Assembly (NCBI RefSeq): GCF_022539505.1
Contig: NW_025899975.1
Span: forward strand, 124,001 to 188,000
Length of the DNA stretch: 64,000 bases
Direction of reading: 5' to 3'
Source: Lolium rigidum
Taxonomy: Eukaryota > Streptophyta > Magnoliopsida > Poales > Poaceae
The notes below the pieces were generated by a model. It worked only from the letters and a program-made list of their open reading frames with translations, was not told the origin of the DNA and ran no database searches. Below are positions 35,045 through 45,711 of this stretch, piece by piece; position 1 is the first letter of the stretch; every line of letters begins with the position of its first letter. A program made the position numbers and the translations under genes.

Positions 35045-35807
35045 TGAGTTCACATATTTTGCATCTATTTGGTGGTCTGAACATTGTAGAGTACATCATA
35101 CTAATATTCCTACTACTTGGGTTGGTTTAAAACTTGCTATGCGTACTCGTTTTGTTCCTCCACATTATCAACGTGATTTGCTGAAAAAATTGTCTCGGTT
35201 AGAACAAGGAAAAAGTTATGTAGAAGACTATCATCAGGAATTGCAAACTGGCATCATTCGCTGTGGTATTGTAGAGGATAAGGCTATGCTTGCACGTTTC
35301 TTTGGTGGTTTGAATAAAGAGATTCAACATATTTTAGATTATAAGGAGTACAACACTATTACTCGCTTGTTTCATCTTGCTTGCAAAGCTGAATGTGAAG
35401 TGCAGGATCATCAACCATCATGGAGAAGAGCTAATATTTCTGCAGGTCGTACATCGTCATGGTCTCCGCGACAATCAGCGCCACCATCTCGTGGTGCTGC
35501 ACCAGCGCCTACTACCTCCAAGCACACCACTCCTGCATCACGAGCGCCACCTGCTGCTACTCCACCACCATCAGCTGGTCCTCCTCGGAGTTCCTCTTCC
35601 ATGGCCTCCACGGGGAAGACGCGTGACATTGAATGTCGCAAATGCTTGGGATTTGGACACATAGAAAGAGAATGCAGAACCAAGCATGCGATGTTGGTGC
35701 GTGAAGATGGAGAATATGATTCTGCAAGTGACTTTGATGAAGATACATTGGCCTTATTGCTGCAGGTGATGGACCCAATTCTGATTCTGAGAGAGAGATG
35801 GAGGTAA
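35045..35807 (+). pseudogene. gag: gag of element B (N terminus cut by element A)
   Basis: The open frame runs from the junction (EFTYFASIWWSEHCRV) through a capsid core with SRLEQGKSYVEDYHQELQ, a Ser/Pro/Ala-rich linker and a CCHC knuckle CRKCLGFGHIEREC. A shift near 35765 moves the continuation into the next frame, leading to the protease. The knuckle residues are intact. Confidence 0.88.
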
Positions 35808-36640
35808 GGGAAGCTGACACTGCTGATCAGTACATGAGCTTAGTTGCACAACGTGTGTTGAGCGTGCAATTGAGCAAATCTGAGCATGATCAACGCCACA
35901 ACCTGTTTCAAACAAGAGGCGTTGTAAAAGAGCGGGCTGTACGGATCATCATTCATGGAGGGAGTTGCAATATCTGGCTAGGGTTGACATGGTGGAGAAG
36001 CTTTCTCTTCCTACAAGACAACGCACACATCCATATTACATTCAATGGTTTGAGAGCTCTCGGAAGCTCAAGGTAACAAGATCTACACGTGTGCATTTTA
36101 CTGTTGGTACATATTCTGATTTTGTTGATTGTGATTTTGTACCTATGCAAGCTTGTTCTTTGTTACTTTGTAGACCATGGAAATTTGATAGAGAATCTGT
36201 TCATAATGGTAAAACTAATCAGTATTCTCTTATGCATGATGGAAAGAAAATTGGTCTCAAACCTATGACTCATGAACAAATATTAAAAGATGATCTTGCT
36301 AGAGCTAGTAGAGTAAAAACGAGGAGAAACATAAGAGTGAAAATCAGATTGTTGCTGCAGATTTTGCCACATAAGACTACTACTAAATCTGATTCGAACC
36401 ATGCTACTGAAATTCGTTTGAAAAATCCTTGTTTGCTTGCTAGCAAATCTGATATTGCTGAACTTGATGTGAACACTACTCAATGCTATGCTATTATTTC
36501 CAAAGAAGTTCTGTTTTCATTTGAGGATATGCCTCCTTCTTTGCCACCTGCGGTTGCTAACCTTTTGCAGGAATTCATTGATGTGTTCCCACAAGATGTT
36601 CCCCATGGACTACCACCTATTCGTGGCATAGAACACCAGA
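35808..36640 (+). pseudogene. Aspartic protease region of element B
   Basis: The frame reads on to VKERAVRIII. The active site then reads HGGSC: the codon at 35954-35956 is CAT where the catalytic Asp (GAT) is expected. A shift follows near 35975, and the protease-to-RT connector is open in another frame (LSLPTRQRTHPYYIQWFE to PSLPPAVANLLQEFIDVFP). It is inactive as written. Confidence 0.8.
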
Positions 36641-37130
36641 TTGACTTTAGTCCAGGAGCTTCGCTGCCCAACCGTGCGCCATATCGTACAAATTCAGCGA
36701 CAAATTCAGGTTCTACAAGATAAAGGTTACATTCGTGAGTCTCTTAGCCCATGTGTTGTTCCTATTATCTTGGTACCTAAGAAAGATGGTTCTTCACGCA
36801 TGTGTACTGATTGTAGAGCTATTAATAATATTACCATTCGATACCGTCATCCTATACCTCGTTTAGATGATATGCTTGATGAATTGAGTGGTTCTATTAT
36901 GTTCTCTAAAGTTGATTTGCGTAGTGGTTATCACCAGATTCGTATGTAATTAGGAGATGAATGGAAAACAGCGTTTACAACTAACTTCGGTTTATATGAG
37001 TGGTTAGTAATGCCTTTTGGTTTAACTAATGCACCTAGTACTTTTATGAGACTGATGAACGAAGTTTTACGTGCTTTTATTGGACGTTTTGTGGTGGTAT
37101 ACTTTGATGATATTCTGATTTATAGAAAAT
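36641..37130 (+). pseudogene. Reverse transcriptase fragment of element B
   Basis: It carries the RT motifs [44 protein letters not shown] and the catalytic [12 protein letters not shown] at 36947-36949 interrupts the frame directly after the GYHQIRM motif. The sequence stops just after the active site and is fused to integrase sequence, so the thumb, connection and RNase H are missing. Confidence 0.87.
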
Positions 37131-38147
37131 ACTATTGTTTCTTATCGTGATACTAAGTTTCTTAGCCACTTTTGGAGATGTTTATGGGCTAAGTTGGGGA
37201 CTAAATTGTTGTTTAGTACTACATGTCATCCCCAAACTGATGGACAAACTGAAGTAGTAAATGGAACATTGTCTACTAGGCCGCGGGCTGTTTTGAAGAA
37301 GAACTTAAAATTGTGGGAAGAATGTTTACCTCATGTTGAATTTGCTTACAATTGTTCGCTGCATTCTACCACTAAATTGTGCCCATTTGAGATTGTGTAT
37401 GGTTTTGTTCCACGTGCACCTATTTATTTATAGCCTTTACCATCTTTGGTGCAAAATAATTTGGATGCTATAGAACATGCTGAATTGATATTAAAATTGC
37501 ATGAGACTACTAAAGACAACATAGCACGCATGAATGCTAAGTATAAAATTGCTGGGGATAGAGGAAGAAAACATGTTGTGTTCGATGTTGGTGATCTTGT
37601 TTGGTTGCTTTTGCGCAAAGATCGTTTTCCTGAATTGCGCAAGTCTAAGTTAATGCCACGCGCCGCTGGTCCTTTTAAGGTGTTAGAGAAAATCAATGAT
37701 AATGCATATAAACTTGAGCTTCCTGCAGAATTGGGTCCGGTTAGTCCTACATTTAACATTGCAGATTTGAAGCCTTACTTTGGTGAAGAAGATGAGATCG
37801 CGTCGAGGATGACTTCAATTCAAGAAGGGGAGCATGATGAGTACATCCCATCTATTGATACACCCGCTGTACCTACAGCCACACAAATACAAGGAACAAT
37901 CACTCGAGCTCGTACCAAACAACTTAACTATCAAGTACTTTCGTTTCTTGGAAGTATTCCTCACATACATGAGAATATGATGCTGCCTAAATCAGATATG
38001 TTTGTTACTCTTAGGAATGATGGACCTAGCATGGATGAAGAGGACAAGCATTGGAGCATGATCACACATGGAGGAGATGGCAGCAAGCATTTGAGGATTG
38101 AAGAGGACGCTCCTAGTGGAGATTTCAGAACCTTGAAGCCACCATAA
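37131..38147 (+). pseudogene. Integrase C-terminal part of element B
   Basis: It starts within the catalytic core. The catalytic Asp of the expected SDRD motif is Tyr (TAT, 37143-37145), while the Glu in TDGQTEVVN is present. A TAG at 37431-37433 interrupts the frame, which then continues through the integrase C-terminal domain (FDVGDLVWL, MPRAAGPFKVLEKIND) to a long hydrophilic tail ending at TAA 38145-38147. The zinc-binding N terminus is deleted. Confidence 0.85.
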
Positions 38148-38750
38148 GAAGAGATTAAGACATGGACGAAATATAGAGTTCCCCACTTCATAATTTCGTC
38201 CATAGTATAATATGGTGCTGTGTCACCTTTAGTTTTGGGCTAGGCCCATGTCATTTTCGCCGGAATTAAGTCACCCACTTTTTAGAGTCCGTATTGAAGG
38301 GGGAAAGGCCTTCTAGGGTTTGGTTCGGCCACCATATGCATGGCTGGTCGAAACCCCACCTTTTCCTCCTTTAAATACCCCCATAGCCGTCACGTTTAGA
38401 CTCGGATTTTGATTAGACTAAAAGTTAGCCATTGCTGCAACTCTCGTGTACTTCTTTTGAGGCCAATGCCCAGAACAAGACCGACTATTCGGAATCCCAC
38501 CTTTTCAATAAAAATTTCATCTATATCCGCAATATTCTGATTGCATCATTAGTTCTTACTTGTTCTCGATTTCAAGTAGGAATTAAGACCCTCGCTGGTC
38601 AGGCTGATCGTGCATCCGCAAGATCAGTAACTCCCGAAGATTGTCCTAGCGATTGCATTGGCGCACGAGCTTTGCACGTGTAGTTGGATCGTCAAGCACG
38701 AACTCCACCCACAAATCAAAGTTATCATACTCTCATCGAAAGATCGGACA
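38148..38750 (+). repeat. Probable partial 3' LTR of element B
   Basis: This non-coding sequence follows the integrase stop. A TATA-like TTTAAATA at 38370-38377 and a leader-like region suggest LTR promoter sequence. With no second copy in the window its exact ends cannot be set. Confidence 0.45.
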
Positions 38751-39965
38751 CCTTTGCCCTATCACATTGCCACCACCAATATTCCCTCTTCATCTCTCTT
38801 TGAATCCCCCAATGAGAACCCTCATATCAAGAATGCACATTGCTTCATGGCAAGGTCGTCCTTCAACACATCTATTGTGCTATCAACTCAAGAAGAATAT
38901 ACCTCCGGAGATGATGATGTTGATGATGAAGAAGATGAAACTTCAAATGGATTGGTTGCTCTTGCTTCCCTCTCCACAAAATCTTCATCACCAAGTGAAT
39001 TCCCCAATGAAGACATTCAGATGGAGGAATAAAGTTGCCTCATGGCTAAATCTTCCGAGGTATCATCCCCTAACCCCTCTATGCCTAACATATCAAATGA
39101 TCTAGGGGTTGATCATGATAGTTTAAAAGTGAAACAAGAAATGCTTGATTTTGATGAATTCATTCTTAACTTACAAGGTGACACTAGAAGGCATGTTTCA
39201 AATCTCATGATTCGTCTAGCACAACTAGATGATACTCTTGATAAAAAATGTCAGGAAACTATAGCTTCTCTTGAAGAGAGGCTAGAAACTCTTGAAGAGC
39301 CTCAAGATGAAATTAACAAGCTTACTAAAGCAAGAGATCTTGCTAGGGCTAAAGCAAAAGTTCTTAAAAAGGAAAAGGCCAAATTTGGTGTTGATCATGA
39401 GAAACTTGTGAAGGATCTAGATGAACTAGACAAGGCTCACAAAGCTTTGAAGAGTGAATACTCTCTCCTCTCCATGTCTAATGAGAAACTTCAAATTAGG
39501 CTTGCTTCATATGACATACCTAGTTCCTCTACCTCTTCGTGTGATCATGCAAATATTGTTGAGGAAAATGCTAGGTTGAAGGATGAACTTGCTAAGGCCT
39601 CCTCTCCCCAAAGTAAACTTTCTTTGGATGAACTTTTGAGTAAGCAAAGGTCAAACAATGGGAAGGAGGGCCTTGGCTTTAATGCCAAGGCAAAGAAGGC
39701 AACCAAGAAGAAGGCCAAGCCCGCACAAGAAAAGAAGAAAGCTATCACTAATGGTGAAGCCCTTAAGGCCAAAACCATTAATGATGATGATGTGGGAATT
39801 GCTAAACCTCACTATGTTTTATTTAAATATTATTATGGTGATGTATATGCAAAATATGTTGGCCCATATGATGGTTATGTTGCTTGGTGTATTTGGGTCC
39901 CAAAGACCCTTGTTGCTAACAAAAGAGGACCCATTGAAAAATGGGTACCTAAATCCAAGAATTGA
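38751..39965 (+). pseudogene. gag: gag of element C, N-terminally truncated
   Basis: The frame reads from the junction through MARSSFNTSIVLSTQEEY and an acidic stretch, with a TAA at 39030-39032, then continues in the same frame from MAKSSEVSS. The long central part is a predicted coiled coil (ETIASLEERLETLEEPQDEI), followed by a Lys-rich basic region and a short C-terminal part ending at TGA 39963-39965. A long coiled-coil Gag is typical of Sireviruses. Confidence 0.8.
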
Positions 39966-41387
39966 TCTCATTTAGGACTATGCCGCCGGAGGTTCAAAAT
40001 GGGTGCTTGATAGTGGGTGCACAAGTCATATGACCGGCGGCAAGAATATCGTCAAGGAGTTGAGGCCCAACATAAATAATATCACCGTCTCCTTTGGCGA
40101 TAACTCTACATCCGAGGTATTGGGTTTTGGCAAGGTTGTGGTTGCACACAACATTACTCTTGTGGATGTCATGCTTGTCAAAACCTTTGGTTAAAATTTA
40201 TTATCCGTTTCCGCCCTTGGCAAGATGGGTTTCGCCGTCTTTATTGATAATGATATTGTGGTCCTCTTGAGGAGCAAGACTCTAAAAGTCGCTTTCGTTG
40301 GGTATCGCGAACATAACTTGTACGTGGTGGACTTCTCTAGGGCCACCACCTCAAGTGTGATGTGCCTATTCAGAAAGGCGGATGTGGGTTGGTTGTGGCA
40401 TCGCCGCTTGGCCCATGTCAACATGAGAAATTTTCACAGTTTTCACAAGGGGAACCATATTGTGGGACTAATGAAAAATGTTTCTTTTGCCAAAGATCGT
40501 GTTTGTAGGGCTTGTGTTGAAGGCAAAATGCATGACTCTCCGCACCCAAGCAAGACTATCATCTCTTCCAAGAGGATCTTGGAGCTCCTTCATGTGGATC
40601 TCTTTGGTCCTACCACTCATGCAAGTCTTGGTGCGAAGAAATATTGCTTGGTAATTGTTGATGACTATTCAAGATACACTTGGGTCTACTTTCTCAAGAA
40701 GAAATATGAGACTCAAAAAATCTTCATTGACTTTGCTACCGAGGTGCAACGTCAACACAATCTCCTTATAATGGCAATAAGAAGTGACAACGGCTCCGAG
40801 TTCAAGAACTACACACTCAATGATTTTCTTAGTGATGAGGGGATAAGACATCAATATTCCGCTGCATACACCCCTCAACAAAATGGTGTTGCGGAGAGGA
40901 AGAATCGGACTCTTATGGATATGGCAAGTTCTATGATGGCGGAATATAAATCCCGCTATAATTTTTGGGCCGAAGCCATTTCCACCGCTTGCCACTCTTC
41001 TAACCGGCTCTATCTCCGTAAGGGCTTGAACAAGACTCCATATGAAATACTCACCGACAACAAGCATAATATCTCATACTTCAAGGTGTTTGGGTGTAAG
41101 TGTTTCTGTAAAATCAAAGGAGTTCGTTTATCTAAATTTGCTCCTAAAGCTTTGGAGGGTATATTTGTTGGTTACGGTGCCGAATCTCACACTTATAGAG
41201 TCTTTGATATATCTTCAAAGATTATCATCGAATCTTGTAGTGTGAAGTTCGAGGAAAATGATGGCTCCCAGGTGGGGCAAGTTGATGTATGTGCAGGTGA
41301 TGAAATACCTCAAGATTCCATAGTAAGAATGGGTGTGGGATTTTTCCGCCCCATTGAGGGACACAGTGTGGCATCTCGGGAAGGACT
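39966..41387 (+). pseudogene. Protease, GAG-pre-integrase and integrase of element C
   Basis: The protease active site is VLDSGCTSHMTG near 39998-40035. A TAA at about 40192 breaks the frame before NLLSVSALGKMGF. The zinc-binding HRRLAH...CRAC region follows, then an integrase core with all three catalytic residues: HVDLFGP, IRSDNGSEF and, after exactly 35 residues, the Glu of GVAERKNR. The frame runs to the solo LTR at 41388 and continues at 42904 after removal of the LTR and one TSD copy. The integrase itself looks catalytically intact. Confidence 0.88.
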
Positions 41388-42898
41388 TGATACGTCCAAT
41401 TTGCATCACTATTTTATATCATAATTTGCTGTTATTCATTGATATATTTCATATTTGGAGATAATACTTATGTTATTTCATCTATTTTGCATGTTTCATG
41501 ATTATTGGAGGATCGCGCACCGGAGCCGGGATTCCGACTGGAAAAAGCATCGTCGAACGCAATATTTCGGAAGATCAACAATTGACGGGAATTACACGAA
41601 AACTCCTATTTTTCCGTATGACGAAGGGAGCCGAAGGGGAGCTGAGGAGGGCCGCCATGGGCCCCCCTCACAGGCCGGCGCGGGCCCTGCCCTGGCCGCG
41701 CCGCCCTGTGAGGAGGGGGCCCACAGCCCCCTCTCGCCTCCTTTTCTTCGCGTATGCCTTCGTCCCGAAAACCTAAGCCAGAGGGGTACGTCGAACAGAG
41801 CCACAGCCGCCTCTGCGGGGCGGAGAACACCAGAGAGAAAAGAGCTCTCCGGCGGGCAGGAATCCGCCGGGGAAATTCCCTCCCGGAGGTGGAAATCGAC
41901 GCCATCGTCACCGCCATCGAGCTGGACATCATCTCCATCACCATCACCATCATCTTCATCATCATCACCGCCGTCTCCACCGCTGCACCTCGTCACCGCT
42001 GTAGCAATTTGGGTTTGATCTTGATTGTTTGATAGGGGAAACTCTCCCGGTGTTGATTTCTACTTGTTATTGATGCTATTGAGTGAAACCGTTGAACCAA
42101 GGTTTATGTTCAGATTGTTATTCATTATCACATCACCTCTGATCATGTTCTATATGATGTCTCGTGAGTAGTTCGTTTAGTTCTTGAGGACATGGGTGAA
42201 GTCTAAATGTTAGTAGTGAAGTATGGTTGAGTAATATTCAATGTTATGATATTTAAGTTGTGGTGTTATTCTTCTAGTGGTGTCGTGTGAACGTCGACTA
42301 CACGACACTTCACCTTTATGGGCCTAGGGGAATGCATCTTGTACTCGTTTGCCAATTGCGGGGTTGCCGGAGTGACGAAACCCGAGCCCCCGTTGGTATA
42401 TCGATGCGAGGAGGGATCGCAGGATCTCAGAGTTTAAGGCTGTGGTTAGATTTATCTTAATTACTTTCTTGTAGTTGCGGATGCTTGCAAGGGGTATAAT
42501 CACAAGTATGTATTAGTCCTAGGAAGGGCGGTACATTAGCATTGGTTCACCCACACAACACTTATCAAAACAATGAAGATTAATTAGCCGTATGTAGCGA
42601 AAGCACTAGACTAAAATCCCGTGTGTCCTCGAGAACGTTTGGTCATTATAAGTAAACAAACCGGCTTGTCCTTTGTGCTAAAAAGGATTGGGCCACTCGC
42701 TGCAATTGTTACTCTCGCACTTTACTTACTCATACTTTATTCATCTGTTACATCAAAACCCCCTGAATACTTGTCTGTGAGCATTTACAGTGAATCCTTC
42801 ATCGAAACTGCTTGTCAACACCTTCTGCTCCTCGTTGGGATCGACATTCTTACTTATCGAAGATACTGCGATACACCCCCTATACTTGTGGGTCATCA
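41388..42898 (+). mobile_element. Solo LTR inserted in element C
   Basis: This 1511-bp sequence begins TGATACGTCC and ends GGGTCATCA. The 5-bp TSD GGACT flanks it (41383-41387 and 42899-42903). It contains no internal domain or primer site. Its termini resemble those of the LTR at 2724 (TGATACGTC...ATCA), but the bodies differ. The GC-rich block at 41620-41900 is LTR leader sequence, and ORFs there are not genes. Confidence 0.93.
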
Positions 42899-42903
42899 GG
42901 ACT

Positions 42904-44915
42904 ATGCTCTACCACGGTGGAGCCCTCGTCTTCTCAACATCAACAAACTCCATCTCTTGAAGCTAATGATGCACCAACCCAAGAACAAGAACAAGACCCT
43001 CCCTCTTGTGTGCAAGATCAGGGACAAGATCAACCTAGGATTCATGATGGATCCGATGAGTATCCATTCAATATTCTCCTCTGACCGAATTATGTCCATG
43101 ATCAAGCACATGAACTTGAGCACTCTCAAGAAATTGAGGAAGCTCAAGTTCAAGGTCAAGACGGGGACCCAGATGATCAAGTAGATCAAGTGATACCTCC
43201 AAGGCCAAGAAGAACCAAGGAGGAGATCGAGGCCCGTCGTCTAGCAAGAAGAGATAGGAACTTGGAAATTCTTGGACACACTCATGATAAGGTCCTAAGT
43301 GATGTAAGAGGAAGAGTTTCCACAAGAAGGCAATTGGCTAACTTTAGCAATCATCATGCTTATATCTCCATAGTGGAACCCAAGAAGTATTTGAAGCTCT
43401 TGAAGATTCAGATTGATTGGAAGCTATGCACGATGAACTCAACAACTTCAAGCGCAATAAAGTATGGACTTCAGTAGAGAACCAAAGGAGTGCCGCAATG
43501 TTAGAGGCACTAAATGGATTTTCAAGAACAAGGAAGATGAGTTTGGAAATGTTGTGAGGAACAAGGCAAGATTGGTGGCTCAAGGTTTCTCTCAAATTGA
43601 AGGAATTGACTTTGGAGAAACTTATGCTCCCGTGGCTCGCCTTGAGTCCATCCGTATCGTTCTTGCTTATGCATCACATCATAACATTAAGTTACAACAA
43701 ATGGATGTGAAAAGTGCATTTCTTAATGGTCCTTTGCATGAAGAGGTTTATGTTAAGCAACCCCCGGGGTTTGAGGATCTCGACTTTCCTAACCATGTCT
43801 ATAAGCTTGATAAAGCACTTTATGGTCTCAAACAAGCTCCTAGTGCTTGGTACGAGCACCTTAAAGAATTGTTGATAGACCGTGAGTTTGATGTTGGGCT
43901 AATCGCTCCCGCTCTTTTTACTAAGAGGGTCAATGGGGATCTTTTCATTTGCCAATTATATGTTGATGGTATTATCTTTGGCTCTACTAACAAAGCGTTC
44001 AATGATGAATTCTCAAAGCTTATGACCGATAGGTTTGAGATGTATATGATGGGAGAGATGAGGTTCTTTCTTGGTTTTGAGATCAAGCAATTGAGAGAAG
44101 GGTCTTTCATCAATCAAGCAAAATATCTCCAAGACATGCTCAAGAGGTTCAAGATGACGAAGATGAAGGGAGTAGCCACTCCAATGGTTACTAAATGTCA
44201 TCTTGCACTTGATCCCAATGGTAAAGAGGTGGATCAAAAGGTATATCGCTCGATGATTGGATCCGTGCTTTACCTTTGTGCATCTAGACCAGACATAGTG
44301 TTGAGTGTTGGTGTGTGTGCAAGGTATCAAGCTTCTCCTAAGGAGAGTCACGTGATGGTTCTCAAAAGAATCTTTCGATATTTAGTTGATACCCCAAGAT
44401 ATGGTCTTTGGTATCCTAAGGGCTCAAGTTTCTTTCTCAATGGATACACTGATGCGGATTATTGGGCGGGAGACAAGGATGATAGGAAATCAACCTCCGG
44501 GGCTTGCCAATTCCTTGGTAGGTCCTTGGTGTGTTGGTCTTCTAAGAAGCAAAATTGTATATCTCTCTCCACCGCCGAAGCCGAATATGTTGCCGCCGCA
44601 AGTGGATGCACTCAATTGTTATGGATGAGGCAAACTTTAAAGGAATATGGTGTCACTTGTGAAAAAGTGCCTCTTTTATGTGACAATGAAAGTGCCATCA
44701 AGATTGCTTATAATCCGGTGCAACATTCAAGAACGAAGCATATTGAGATTCGGAATTATTTTATTAGGGATCATGTTGCTCGTGGTGATATTGAGCTATG
44801 TTATGTTCCTACCAAAGATCAACTTGCCGATATATTCACGAAGCCTCTTGATGAAGCAAGGTTCTGCTATTTGAGGAATGAGCTAAATATCATTGATTCA
44901 AGGAGTATAGCTTGA
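42904..44915 (+). pseudogene. Reverse transcriptase and RNase H of element C
   Basis: The first 560 bp encode the hydrophilic linker between integrase and RT, with a TGA near 43082 and shifts near 43385 and 43470. From 43464 a 483-codon open frame covers the copia RT and RNase [32 protein letters not shown] and [14 protein letters not shown]. The catalytic motif reads YVDG instead of YVDD (GGT at 43968-43970), which should abolish polymerase activity. RNase H has [20 protein letters not shown] and [15 protein letters not shown], and ends at TGA 44913-44915. Confidence 0.9.
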
Positions 44916-45711
44916 CCATCTTGCAAACACACCTTTGTCTCAAAACTTTATTTGGTTTAGATGTGGGCATGGAAAAGGGGGAGTGCGGTTTAAACTATTG
45001 AGCTATCCCTCCCCCCATAATGACGATAGTAAGAAATCATTCTCTTTATATCATACATATTGATATGTGAGCTTCAATGACGAGTATTGGTTTTGGGTCC
45101 AAGATATATCTTCGCGGTGCCAAACCATAACACTCCTACATGGTGGCCTAGGCCACCACACTCTTCTTTGTGAAGAGTTGGGGTTATTTGGATCTTTCAT
45201 GGATTTTATTTGACTTTATTTTGTTCTTATGGAAAATCACTCATGTTTGGTCTTTGTTTGCAATGTTTGAATATGGGTGATAACGTACCATCAACAGTGT
45301 GATCTTTCTATCCTAAGCCCCACCTTTCCTATGAAACCATTCCAATCCTAATACACTAAAATTCTGAAAAATTTAAGGGTTTTGGGCTTGGGGCTGGCTT
45401 GCCGGCACTGCCGGTGGTTTCACCCCGGCATTGCCGGTTGTGACACCCCGGCACTTCCGTTCGTGTGACCCCAGCACTGCCGGTCGCACCGGCACTGCCG
45501 GCCTCGGCTGAGCGGCACTGCCACTGTCGGGTGGGGTCAAGTGATGGGCCCGGGGGAGAAGTTAGGGCAACTACCTCAGTTTCTTCCCCCGCGTCCCTCT
45601 CCTCCCACCCGATGACCCAGCCATCGCCGCCGCCGCCCCTGCCCTCCGGCCACCGTCCCGTGCCCTCCCTCCTCCCCTGGTCGGTTGGAATCGGGCAGGC
45701 CGCGCTCCTCC
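44916..45711 (+). other. Spacer between pol and the third ORF of element C
   Basis: This is non-coding. It contains a polypurine-like GGAAAAGGGGGAG near 44968 and a cluster of GGCACTGCCGG-type palindromic words at about 45405-45535. The CT- and CCG-rich part at 45560-45710 is a leader-like sequence before the third ORF. Confidence 0.6.

Larger units (their letters stand above)
35045..38750 (+). mobile_element. Element B: older Ty3/gypsy retrotransposon, partial
   Basis: Gag starts mid-protein at the boundary with A's 3' LTR, so A inserted into B and B's left part lies outside the window. Gag, protease, RT and integrase pieces are in order but frameshifted, and RNase H plus the start of integrase are deleted. 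The right boundary with element C near 38750 is approximate and has no visible TSD. Confidence 0.85.

Noticed and set aside
41455..42032. ORFs with Ser/Pro or His/Asp runs inside the solo LTR
   Set aside because: Produced by GC-rich leader and a CAT/ATC repeat tract, with no conservation signal visible.
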